Positions 1 to 6,371 of a stretch of 34,346 nucleotides of DNA are shown here, piece after piece; positions within the stretch are counted from its first letter, which is position 1, and each line of letters starts with the position of its first letter. Source of the DNA: Candidatus Campbelliibacteriota bacterium (GTDB taxonomy: Bacteria > Patescibacteriota > Minisyncoccia > Phycocordibacterales > CSBR16-193); contig SKHG01000029.1 in NCBI GenBank assembly GCA_007117035.1, positions 1 through 34,346 on the forward strand, given 5' to 3'. The position numbers and the translations under genes are program-made. The notes under the pieces are model-generated. The model did no database searches, was not told where the DNA came from, and saw only the letters and a program-made list of their open reading frames with translations.

Positions 1-190
1 TCCCTCCTATCACCCAAAAAAAGAAATAAACACAAAGTGTTTAGTGACTAAGTTTTTTGGTGTGATAGGGGATTTGAACCGAGAGTGCGCGTAGCCCGGC
101 AAGGCCGGAGCACTCGAGTGGAGGTCGAGGGAGTGAGATATTTTAGAGTAGTAGATTTTTGTGCGACAAGAGATTTGAACCTAGGGTAGG
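1..190. repeat. GC-rich structured intergenic segment with tRNA T-arm-like pieces
   Basis: No gene is visible before position 302. The minus strand carries GGTTCAAATCCCC (complement of 68-80) and GGTTCAAATCTCT (complement of 170-182), both resembling tRNA T-loops followed by an acceptor 3' strand. Neither is preceded by a foldable D arm and anticodon arm, and the T-stems do not pair well. Segments 5-22 and 52-71 are imperfect inverted copies (CTATCAC plus an A-run, against a T-run plus GTGATAG), enclosing two small hairpins. GAGTGC (83-88) pairs with GCACTC (110-115) around CCGGC/GCCGG (96-100/104-108). CACTCGAGTG (111-120) is a perfect palindrome. GC content is clearly above the surroundings. 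It could be a tRNA-derived intergenic repeat or the remains of a tRNA gene. Confidence 0.5.
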
Positions 191-220
191 TAATGCAGTT
201 CGAAGAGTAATATATTAAAG

Positions 221-249
221 TTGACAGAAAAAAAAATTAAAAGTATATT
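221..249 (+). promoter_or_regulatory. sigma-70-type promoter for the 302-799 gene
   Basis: TTGACA at 221-226 and TATATT at 244-249 are separated by exactly 17 nt. Transcription would start near 256, about 45 nt before the gene. Confidence 0.7.
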
Positions 250-301
250 TGTTCGGGATTTCGAATTACCGAAATAAAAACAAAAAAAGAAAGGAATAGT
301 T

Positions 302-799
302 GTGTTGATAACAGAAGAAAATAATACAGATGAAGAAGAGTCATTAGTCCGGTCAAAACTTTTAAGCGAGTTCTGTGACTGGGATATTGATCCAAAAATA
401 CTTGAATCTAACTTTATCAATAAAGTTAGATTGTTTTCTAAAAGACAACAAATAACCGATAAAGTAAATTTTGAGGTTGTGGAAAGTATTGACGAGAGCA
501 AAGTTAATAACCTTATTTCCTTAAATGAGGTTTATGGTTTTGCAGAAAAAAATAAATTAATACTTTGTCCACAAAGTATTTTGTTGTTTCTTCCAGAAGT
601 AATTGATGGTATAAAATTACCCACTTATCCAAAGCATCTGCATATCGCTACGATAACTTTTGCTTTCGGTTCTGGGTGTGCAAGATTTGTCCTAACAGTT
701 AGCTGTTCGCACTCTAGAAAAAAACGAATCTCCCTGGTTTCAGCAGATCGGAGCTTCGAGTCTAACAACTCGTGGCTCTTTAGAAAAACTGTTGTTTAA
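302..799 (+). CDS. hypothetical protein, 165 aa
   Basis: No family was recognised. The start is GTG at 302 or TTG at 305, 6-9 nt after an AAAGGA-like ribosome site and about 45 nt downstream of a good promoter; a strong terminator follows the stop. These three signals are the main reason to believe the gene. The N-terminal third is acidic and polar (several Glu/Asp, residues 5-14), and the middle (around residues 85-105) is hydrophobic with a single Cys. The C-terminal 45 residues are rich in Ser, Arg and Lys and contain two Cys, a different composition from the rest, so a frameshift near codon 120 cannot be excluded. There is no signal peptide or clear transmembrane helix. It stands alone next to the T-arm-like repeat region. 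Confidence 0.6.
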   Translation: MLITEENNTDEEESLVRSKLLSEFCDWDIDPKILESNFINKVRLFSKRQQITDKVNFEVVESIDESKVNNLISLNEVYGFAEKNKLILCPQSILLFLPEVIDGIKLPTYPKHLHIATITFAFGSGCARFVLTVSCSHSRKKRISLVSADRSFESNNSWLFRKTVV

Positions 800-805
800 A
801 TACAC

Positions 806-843
806 CCCCCTGATTATTTAACGGTAATCAGGGGGTTTTTACT
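806..843 (+). terminator. strong intrinsic terminator
   Basis: CCCCCTGATTA (806-816) pairs perfectly with TAATCAGGGGG (825-835), followed by a T-run from 836. It closes the hypothetical gene ending at 799. Confidence 0.92.
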
Positions 844-858
844 TAATTTTTTGAATCA

Positions 859-867
859 TGTTATAAT
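859..867 (+). promoter_or_regulatory. extended -10 promoter with a 5' leader
   Basis: TGTTATAAT is a perfect extended -10 box. Transcription would give a leader of about 65-70 nt before the ATG at 942. The leader contains AACCT/AGGTT (a short hairpin) and no Shine-Dalgarno site. Confidence 0.6.
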
Positions 868-941
868 CATTATTGATTAATTCGTAACCTGTTTAGCTTA
901 GGTTGCGAGGTAATATTTATTAGTAATATAAATAAATAACT

Positions 942-1628
942 ATGAATGAACAAAACACTACGGAAGTGAGTACTTTTATGGAAGCACTGGAGAAGTCTTT
1001 CGTGGAGGTTGGTACGCAGATTTCCGCTATCTTGCCCCAAATATTATTAGCTTTACTGGTCTTTATAATTGGTTTGATTGTTGCTCCCGTTCTTGGCAAT
1101 ATTGCTAGGAAGTTGGTAGCTATGGCTCAGATTGATAAACTTTCAGACCGAGTTGGTCTTTCAGAGACCTTACGAAATATTGGTTTCTCTTTTTCTTTTT
1201 CCAAGGTTATTGGAATTTTAGTTAAATGGTTCTTTATTATTGTCTTTCTTCTGGCCACAGTTGAGATATTGGGTTGGACAACTTTAACTGGTTTGATCTA
1301 TGACATTGTGTTGTATATTCCAAATGTAATTGTTGCGGTTATTATAATTGCTTTTGGTTTGATCGCTGGTAGTTTGGTTGAACAGTTAATTCTTAAAAAG
1401 ATTGAAGTAACAAAAGTACCAATCAAAAGTCCACAGATTCTTGGTAAGATTGCTCGTTGGGGAATAGTTGTGTTTGCTTCTCTAGCAGCTCTTTCACAGT
1501 TGCAGGTGGCTCAAGAATTGGTCCAAATTTTGTTTGCTGGTACTGTACTAGCTCTAGCTCTAGCTTTTGGTTTAGGAGGTCGTGAAAAAGCTGCTAAGCT
1601 TTTGGACAACCTAGACGGTTCTAACTAA
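942..1628 (+). CDS. CmpX/MscS-like small membrane channel protein
   Basis: A 228-aa integral membrane protein with hydrophobic segments around residues 31-53, 88-110, 122-147, 170-185 and 190-212. The C-terminal segment has the small-residue pattern LALALAFGLGGREKA (about 203-217), typical of the conserved TM-helix repeat family related to MscS pore helices (CmpX-like). A full MscS beta domain is absent, so ion conduction is inferred from family resemblance only. It has its own extended -10 promoter and a terminator directly downstream, so it appears monocistronic. A role in osmotic or membrane-tension response is likely, and mscL lies 4.7 kb away. Confidence 0.75.
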   Translation: MNEQNTTEVSTFMEALEKSFVEVGTQISAILPQILLALLVFIIGLIVAPVLGNIARKLVAMAQIDKLSDRVGLSETLRNIGFSFSFSKVIGILVKWFFIIVFLLATVEILGWTTLTGLIYDIVLYIPNVIVAVIIIAFGLIAGSLVEQLILKKIEVTKVPIKSPQILGKIARWGIVVFASLAALSQLQVAQELVQILFAGTVLALALAFGLGGREKAAKLLDNLDGSN

Positions 1629-1650
1629 GTCTCTAAAAATAGAGAACCTT

Positions 1651-1677
1651 AAAAACAACCCCTAAGGGGTTGTTTTT
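1651..1677. terminator. bidirectional intrinsic terminator
   Basis: AAAAACAACCCC (1651-1662), loop TAA, GGGGTTGTTTTT (1666-1677). It lies between the convergent ends of the CmpX-like gene and cbiB and has A- and T-runs on both sides, so it can serve both strands. Confidence 0.85.
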
Positions 1678-1725
1678 AATTAACTTAATAGAATTTATAA
1701 ACAAAACTTAATTATGTTTATGTGT

Positions 1726-2718
1726 TTAGAAAATAAAATAATTGGAGATATTTGTCGGCAAATACGCTAAAAATAAAATAGCTAGAACAAAAGCGATTAA
1801 AGCTGACAGATAAACATACTTCAAGGTTGCTTTGAGTTCGGATTCGTTGTAGTTAATTTTATTTCCTCCAACAAAAGGAATCTCTATCTGGCTACCTTCA
1901 AATGTAAAACACGGTCCACCTAATTTTATATCTCTCGCACCAGCATAAGTTGTTATAGGTATGCCACCGTTTGGTGAAGGACCTAACTGACTATCTCTGT
2001 ACCAAGCAATAACAGAACCTCGAACACTATCTCCTAGAATAAGTGCAATAAAAATAAGTATGAGGCCAGTTATTCTGGCAGGGACGTAATTTAATATGTC
2101 ATCCATTCGAGCAGAAGCCCAACCAAAATCTACGTATTTTAAATTACGGTACCCAACCATTGAGTCAAGAGTGTTTACTGTCTTGTAAAACACCATCAAG
2201 ACGGGTCCACCTAAGGTGTAGTAAAAGATTGGAGCAACTATTCCGTCAGAAATATTTTCAGTTGCAGTTTCTATTACAGCTCGGATAACCCCTGTTTTAT
2301 TTTCTTTGGATAGGTCGCGACTAACCATACCTTGAGCTCTTATTTTTGCTTTGGATAGGTTTCCGGATTTTATAAATTTTAATACAGAATATATTTCATG
2401 GGTCAGTGAGCCGACAGCCAAGAGGGAATAAACCAAATAGATTGTAAATATGTATAACAATATTTGGCTATGTAGATAAAAAATATTTAGAATAAAGACT
2501 GTGATTCCTGTCCACAAAACCACTTGCAGTATTAAAAAAACAACACCAGCTATTTTTAGATGACTTACAAAAAGTAATCTAGTATATTTTTCCAAAACAA
2601 TAACAGAGTATCCAATTGCCTGAACTGGATGGTATAGCCATCTAGGATCTCTAAATAACAGGTCTAGCAAAAAACCTGCTACTAGTATGATGTCTATAAG
2701 ATAAGTTGTTTCAAACAT
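1726..2718 (-). CDS. cbiB: adenosylcobinamide-phosphate synthase CbiB/CobD
   Basis: A 330-aa polytopic membrane enzyme that amidates adenosylcobyric acid with aminopropanol or its phosphate to give adenosylcobinamide (phosphate). Family signatures are in order: DLLFRDPRWLYHPVQAIG (19-36), TATENISDG (151-159), the VNTLDSMVGY stretch (181-190), PSPNGG (248-252) and LGGP (267-269). Hydrophobic helices lie near residues 55-80, 85-105, 214-230 and 303-322. Length is normal for CbiB. It is transcribed away from the cobalamin riboswitch-cbiZ unit, sharing the roughly 240-bp intergenic region. A corrinoid enzyme is unusual in this type of reduced genome. No other cobalamin synthesis or uptake gene is visible in the window, which points to salvage rather than full synthesis. 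Confidence 0.92.
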   Translation of the reverse strand: MFETTYLIDIILVAGFLLDLLFRDPRWLYHPVQAIGYSVIVLEKYTRLLFVSHLKIAGVVFLILQVVLWTGITVFILNIFYLHSQILLYIFTIYLVYSLLAVGSLTHEIYSVLKFIKSGNLSKAKIRAQGMVSRDLSKENKTGVIRAVIETATENISDGIVAPIFYYTLGGPVLMVFYKTVNTLDSMVGYRNLKYVDFGWASARMDDILNYVPARITGLILIFIALILGDSVRGSVIAWYRDSQLGPSPNGGIPITTYAGARDIKLGGPCFTFEGSQIEIPFVGGNKINYNESELKATLKYVYLSALIAFVLAILFLAYLPTNISNYFIF

Positions 2719-2772
2719 AATTTTGATTTTTGTTTTGTTTTTATGGTACCATTCTTTCTAGACTAATATAAC

Positions 2773-2884
2773 AAGAGGTGAAGTGAGGTATATTCCTCCA
2801 CTGTCGCGCAACGGTGTTTATCTACTTTTTAAGTAGATGCAAGTCCGAACCCTCTTATATATAAATACCAGCTCGCGTCAAGCT
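2773..2884 (+). promoter_or_regulatory. cobalamin riboswitch aptamer with kissing hairpin
   Basis: The conserved B12-riboswitch core is visible: GAGGTGAAG near the 5' end, ATTCC (2792-2796), CACTGTCGCGCAACGGTG (2799-2816) and AAGTCCGAACCC in the B12-box position (2841-2852). The outer helix AAGAGG (2773-2778) pairs with CCTCTT (2851-2856). GAGG/CCTC (2785-2788/2795-2798), CACTG/CGGTG and the perfect ATCTACTT/AAGTAGAT hairpin (2820-2838) form the internal stems. Just 3', AGCT-CGCGTCA-AGCT (2870-2884) exposes CGCG, which can pair with the CGCG (2805-2808) of the core loop, matching the L5-L13 kissing contact of this family. The cbiZ gene follows. Confidence 0.87.
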
Positions 2885-2898
2885 ACTCTCATTTATTA

Positions 2899-2928
2899 AA
2901 AAGAGTGTGGCCTAGACCACGCTCTTTT
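2899..2928 (+). terminator. regulated terminator (riboswitch expression platform)
   Basis: AAAAGAGTGTGG (2899-2910) pairs with CCACGCTCTTTT (2917-2928), 12 bp with one G-U pair, ending in a T-run. It lies between the aptamer and the cbiZ ribosome site. ACTCT (2885-2889) can pair alternatively with AGAGT (2902-2906), giving a plausible antiterminator. Ligand binding would favour the terminator and shut off cbiZ. Confidence 0.65.
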
Positions 2929-2950
2929 AAAAACAAAAAATCAAAAACAC

Positions 2951-2956
2951 AGGAGG
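2951..2956 (+). promoter_or_regulatory. consensus Shine-Dalgarno site of cbiZ
   Basis: AGGAGG lies 5 nt before the ATG at 2962. It is by far the best Shine-Dalgarno match in the window and fixes the cbiZ start. An upstream in-frame ATG at 2905 lies inside the terminator stem and is not credible. Confidence 0.85.
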
Positions 2957-2961
2957 TAAAA

Positions 2962-3621
2962 ATGTATAAAGTTGAAACCGAATTTGAAACTACGGTTATT
3001 AAATTCTCTAGACCGATGAGATGTATAAGCTCTGCAATCTTTGGTGGAGGTATTCGTACTATAAAATCAATAGTCAACTACACCTTACAAGAAGGTGAGT
3101 GCCCCGACATTTCAGAGATGAAAATGTTTTGTCACCAGATACTTATAAATTTTGGTCTGGACCCCAACTTTGGAGTGGTTCTCTTAACAACCGTTCCACA
3201 GTGTTCTGGAGTTTGGTCAAAGGATTGTTTAGTAACTGCTGGCTTGGGTAATGCTGTGCCGATAGAATCTGAACCAGTCTGGGACGAAGAAAAATCTGAA
3301 TATGTATATAACCCGGGAACCATTAACTGTATTCATATTGTTTCGCAAAACCTCTCTGATCAAGCGCTGGTTGAGGCCAACGCTATGGTAAGAATGTCGA
3401 TTGCGATGCAGATGATTGAATGGAGTTCTGTTTATTCCAACCAAGTCTGTGTTGGAACACCGACGGACTGTACAGCTGTCATCTCACCAATCGAGGGGCC
3501 TTCTTTACAGTTTGCTGGGTTAGCTACTAAAGTTGGTTTTGATTTGGTCAGAAATACTAGGTTGGCTTTTAAACGAGCTTTGGCTCACAAATATCCAATC
3601 AAACAACAACCGGTCGCCTGA
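2962..3621 (+). CDS. cbiZ: adenosylcobinamide amidohydrolase CbiZ
   Basis: A 219-aa protein of the CbiZ family, which cleaves the aminopropanol arm of adenosylcobinamide (or of pseudo-B12 type corrinoids) to give adenosylcobyric acid. Visible signatures: a conserved SSAIFGGGI turn (23-31), VTAGLGNAVP (91-100), GTINCIHIV (119-127) followed by the LSDQALVEA helix, and VGTPTDCTAV (164-173), which corresponds to the family's G(T/x)xTD motif. The start follows a perfect Shine-Dalgarno site. Expression should fall when cobalamin is plentiful, through the riboswitch and its terminator. The stop codon TGA is itself the 3-nt loop of the downstream terminator. With divergent cbiB it forms a minimal corrinoid remodelling pair. 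The strong ribosome site, unlike its neighbours, hints at acquisition by transfer. Confidence 0.9.
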   Translation: MYKVETEFETTVIKFSRPMRCISSAIFGGGIRTIKSIVNYTLQEGECPDISEMKMFCHQILINFGLDPNFGVVLLTTVPQCSGVWSKDCLVTAGLGNAVPIESEPVWDEEKSEYVYNPGTINCIHIVSQNLSDQALVEANAMVRMSIAMQMIEWSSVYSNQVCVGTPTDCTAVISPIEGPSLQFAGLATKVGFDLVRNTRLAFKRALAHKYPIKQQPVA

Positions 3622-3637
3622 GGCGACCGGTTTTTTT
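3608..3637 (+). terminator. intrinsic terminator whose loop is the cbiZ stop codon
   Basis: AACCGGTCGCC (3608-3618) and GGCGACCGGTT (3622-3632) form an 11-bp stem around TGA (3619-3621), the cbiZ stop, followed by a T-run. The stem core ACCGGTCGC is the same as in the rplK terminator at 10341. Confidence 0.92.
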
Positions 3638-4442
3638 ATTTCTTTATCAACAGTGATGATAAAAAGACAGCTAGAAGAATTAAGACGATAGCACCACCAG
3701 ACGGTATATCTAAAAAATATGAAAGTAAAATACCACCATAAACTGATATCAATGACAGAACTATGGAGAGTAGGATAGTCATTTTAAAGTTTAGCTTAGC
3801 TTGCATGGACGCTATCACTGGAATAACTATAAGGGCACCAAGAAGTAAAATACCAACAATCTTCATAGCTAATGCGATAACTGTGGCCGTCAAAAAAAGT
3901 AAGACAAAAGTCAGTCTTTTGGTCGGTAGACCACTAGCTGAGGCGAGATCTTCATCAAAAGATATTAAGAAAAGTTCTTTGTATAAAGCTACAATTGAGA
4001 CGACAGTCACTACTCCCAATATTAAGATAACCCAGACATCAGTAGTTGTTATGGTGGAGATACTTCCAAACAAAAATCCTAGAGCAGTGGTGTCTAGGTT
4101 CTGCCCAAGACTTAAGGCTATAGTTGCTATAGCCAAACTACCCGACAGGAATATAGCCAATGCAGCCTCACTAAAAATACCCGTTCTTTTTCTGAGTGCT
4201 TCAATACTTATAGTCGATAGAACTGCTACAGTTAGTGCAGTTAAAATTGGGTTCCATGCAAAAAGTAATCCTAAGGCAACACCAGCAAATGAGACATGGG
4301 CTAGGGTATCTGGCATCATGGCATAACGTTTCATTATTAAAAAAACACCAACCAGAGGAGAAACTATTGCAATCACTGTTCCAGCAATAAATGCTCGTTG
4401 CATAAAACCGTATTGAAAAATTTCAGGTATAAGATCAAGCAT
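3636..4442 (-). CDS. znuB: ZnuB-like ABC transporter permease (zinc/manganese family)
   Basis: A 268-aa ABC-3 family permease for divalent metal import with the ZnuC-like ATPase and ZnuA-like binding protein. It has about eight hydrophobic helices and family signatures such as an early FMQRAFIAG segment, the MMPDTLAHVSFAGVALG stretch (around 44-60) and VGILLLGALIVIPV near the C-terminus. The chosen ATG at 4442 overlaps the end of the ATPase gene by 8 nt (ATGCTTGA), a typical translationally coupled junction. A longer form starting at TTG 4487 is possible but adds a Lys-rich tail not expected in the family. It is the last gene of the three-gene operon. Which metal is carried cannot be settled from the permease. 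Confidence 0.9.
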   Translation of the reverse strand: MLDLIPEIFQYGFMQRAFIAGTVIAIVSPLVGVFLIMKRYAMMPDTLAHVSFAGVALGLLFAWNPILTALTVAVLSTISIEALRKRTGIFSEAALAIFLSGSLAIATIALSLGQNLDTTALGFLFGSISTITTTDVWVILILGVVTVVSIVALYKELFLISFDEDLASASGLPTKRLTFVLLFLTATVIALAMKIVGILLLGALIVIPVIASMQAKLNFKMTILLSIVLSLISVYGGILLSYFLDIPSGGAIVLILLAVFLSSLLIKK

Positions 4443-5205
4443 GTTGGTGTATTTTTTGTTCAGTAAAATCTTTAGTGTGTCCGTCAAAAAGAATTTGATT
4501 ATCTAGATAGATAATTCTTTCAGCCTGTCCTGCTACAGTTTCGATGTCATGAGAGACCAAAATGACAGTTAGGTTCAGATCCCGGTTTAAACCCTTCAGA
4601 AGTTTATAAAACTCTTCTCTTGAGTTGGAATCTATGTCTGTTGTTGGTTCATCTAGAATCAGGATTGTTGGTTGACCTGCCAGAGCTCTGGCAATAAAAA
4701 CTTTCTGTCTTTCACCACCTGATAAGTCGGTTATCAGTCGGTTTGTGTAAGTAGAAAGACCAACTACTCGTAAGGCGTCCAAAGAGGCTTGCTTATCTTC
4801 TTGACCTAGAGGTTTAAACAATCCTCTACGAACGACCCTGCCGGAAAGTACCACCTCAAGAACTGTAGCCGGAAAGGATCTGTGCGAACTTCCGCTTGAT
4901 TGTGGAACATATCCGATGTGAGCTCTGGCAGAATGTTCGTCTGAGCAACAAAGCTCTATTGATCCACTGTCTGGTTTAACAAGACCTGTTATAGCTTTTA
5001 GGAGAGTTGTTTTACCTCCACCGTTTGGCCCTAGTAGAGCAACATATTCTCCGGAGCCTATGGTTAGAGAAATCTTCTCAAGGGTGTTTCTTTCTGCTGA
5101 TGGGTAGCGGAAAGACAGATCATTAATAGTCACACAAGGAGAATGCGAGACAGATTTATGTTCTTTGGATCTGATGCGCGATGTTATGTCTTCCAGAGCA
5201 TTCAT
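4435..5205 (-). CDS. znuC: ZnuC-like ABC transporter ATPase (zinc/manganese family)
   Basis: A 256-aa ATPase subunit that powers metal import. Walker A GPNGGGKTT (59-67), a Q-loop at PQSSGSS (101-107), the signature LSGGERQK (161-168), Walker B ILILDEP (181-187) and the switch His in VSHD (217-220) are all intact. The first 23 residues precede the usual ATPase start and are polar, so the true start may be slightly downstream, but no better-placed start is obvious. It lies 32 nt after the binding-protein gene and overlaps the permease gene by 8 nt, so all three should be on one transcript. Confidence 0.92.
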   Translation of the reverse strand: MNALEDITSRIRSKEHKSVSHSPCVTINDLSFRYPSAERNTLEKISLTIGSGEYVALLGPNGGGKTTLLKAITGLVKPDSGSIELCCSDEHSARAHIGYVPQSSGSSHRSFPATVLEVVLSGRVVRRGLFKPLGQEDKQASLDALRVVGLSTYTNRLITDLSGGERQKVFIARALAGQPTILILDEPTTDIDSNSREEFYKLLKGLNRDLNLTVILVSHDIETVAGQAERIIYLDNQILFDGHTKDFTEQKIHQHA

Positions 5206-5237
5206 ATTTTAATTATCCTGATTGTATCAGAAAAAAA

Positions 5238-6284
5238 CTAATTACAACGAAGTGCAGTTTTTAGGTTCTTCAGATTGTTCTCCATCACAGTTAGGTAGTT
5301 TTCTCCGGAGTTAAGTTCTGCTCGAGTAAGACCCTCGATTGGATTTAAAACAAGTGTCCCAGCTCCAACTTCATTAGCAATAGATTCTGCAACTTTAGGT
5401 GAAGTTAGTGTTTCAAAAAAGATATATCTGATATCGTACCCTTTAGTTTTCTCAGTTATTTCCCTCATCTTGTTTAAAGATGGTTCAGTCCCTGTTGATA
5501 GTCCAGCGATAGCAACCATCTCCAGATTATATCTTTGGGTTAGATAATGAAAAGCTGCGTGAGAAACTACTATAGTTCGTATTTCACACTGAGCTAAACT
5601 TTGCTCGTATTCACTGTGAAGCATCTCTAGCTCCTGGATATATTCTTCAGCGTTTCTGATATATGTTTCAGTGTTTTCTGGATCAATAGAAATTATCGCA
5701 TCTCGTATTATCTCAACCTGTCTGATTGCCATCAAAGGGTCTAACCAGATGTGTGGGTCGTATTCATGACTGTGGTCGTGTGAGTGGTGATGCTCGTGAT
5801 CGTCATCATGTCCATGACCATCTTCATTATGGTGATCACTTTCGTGCTTATGATCGCTGTGACCGTGATCGTCATCATGTCCGTGACCGTGCTCATCGTG
5901 GTGGTCGTGGTCATGTTCAAATTCGTCTAATTCAAAGTTTTTAGTCATTTCGATAACCAAAACACCGTTTTTTCTGGCTTCATCTGCAATTCGCTCAGCC
6001 CATGTATCTATTCCAGCTCCGTAGTAGATAAATATGTCTGAATTTAAAATTCTAGTAATGTCCCTAGGTGTTGGTTCAAAACTGTGTGGGTCGGATCCAG
6101 GTGGGTTTATGTTCACAACAGAAAGTAACTCTCCTCCAATAACCTGAGCAAAATCAGCTGGCGGGTAAAAGCTAGTGGTGACAGTCAGTCCTTTATTTTC
6201 ATCTGTTTTTATAAAATATGTAGAAACTATTAAAACAACAATCACTAAAATGGCTATGTATATAATTTTTTTATTTTTCATCAT
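5238..6284 (-). CDS. znuA: ZnuA-like metal-binding lipoprotein-type receptor with His-rich loop
   Basis: A 348-aa solute-binding protein of the ZnuA/AdcA cluster (SBP family A-1). An N-terminal hydrophobic segment (7-24) acts as signal or membrane anchor; no lipobox Cys is visible. Metal ligands expected for the family are in place: His67 (DPHSFE), His178 (DPHIW), His242 (VSHAAFH) and Glu291 (FFETLTSP). Between the first and second ligands lies a His/Asp-rich loop (about 124-173) with more than 20 His, the hallmark of zinc rather than manganese receptors. The loop contains an in-frame duplication. It is the first gene of the operon, and a 17-bp palindrome lies just upstream of its -10 region, suggesting metal-dependent repression. 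Confidence 0.93.
   Translation of the reverse strand: MMKNKKIIYIAILVIVVLIVSTYFIKTDENKGLTVTTSFYPPADFAQVIGGELLSVVNINPPGSDPHSFEPTPRDITRILNSDIFIYYGAGIDTWAERIADEARKNGVLVIEMTKNFELDEFEHDHDHHDEHGHGHDDDHGHSDHKHESDHHNEDGHGHDDDHEHHHSHDHSHEYDPHIWLDPLMAIRQVEIIRDAIISIDPENTETYIRNAEEYIQELEMLHSEYEQSLAQCEIRTIVVSHAAFHYLTQRYNLEMVAIAGLSTGTEPSLNKMREITEKTKGYDIRYIFFETLTSPKVAESIANEVGAGTLVLNPIEGLTRAELNSGENYLTVMENNLKNLKTALRCN
5795..5888. repeat. in-frame 69-bp duplication in the His-rich loop of znuA
   Basis: CGTGATCGTCATCATGTCC occurs at 5795-5813 and again at 5864-5882, an offset of 69 nt (23 codons). Both encode the same Gly-His/Asp-rich block on the minus strand. This suggests the metal-binding loop grew by duplication. 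Confidence 0.75.
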
Positions 6285-6294
6285 GGGTTAGTTA

Positions 6295-6318
6295 ATGATA
6301 AATGCAAGTAAGTTGCAT
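6295..6318 (-). promoter_or_regulatory. znuA -10 box with adjacent palindrome (candidate metal-repressor operator)
   Basis: ATGCAA-GTAAG-TTGCAT (6302-6318) is a perfect 6-bp inverted repeat with a 5-bp spacer. It lies directly upstream of TATCAT on the minus strand (6295-6300), which is 10 nt from the znuA ATG. This is the classic position for a repressor site over a promoter spacer. It does not match a Zur or Fur box that I know well, so the regulator is unknown. Confidence 0.5.
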
Positions 6319-6355
6319 ATTTGTATATTACAGAATTAAAATAAACTGTCAAACG

Positions 6356-6364
6356 TGATATTAT
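6356..6364 (+). promoter_or_regulatory. extended -10 promoter of mscL, leaderless geometry
   Basis: TGATATTAT ends 7 nt before the mscL ATG at 6372, so the transcript should begin at or next to the start codon. It is divergent from the znuA promoter. Confidence 0.65.
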
Positions 6365-6371
6365 TTAGATC

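Noticed and set aside
302-799. Frameshift near codon 120 of the first gene
   Set aside because: The C-terminal composition changes, but the frame is open and ends right before a strong terminator; there is no other frame that continues clearly.
3763-4326. 187-aa plus-strand open frame
   Set aside because: Antisense to znuB with its clear family signatures; the frame is a composition shadow.
5726-5944. 72-aa His/Arg/Asp-rich plus-strand frame
   Set aside because: Mirror image of the His-rich loop of znuA; low complexity with no start signals.
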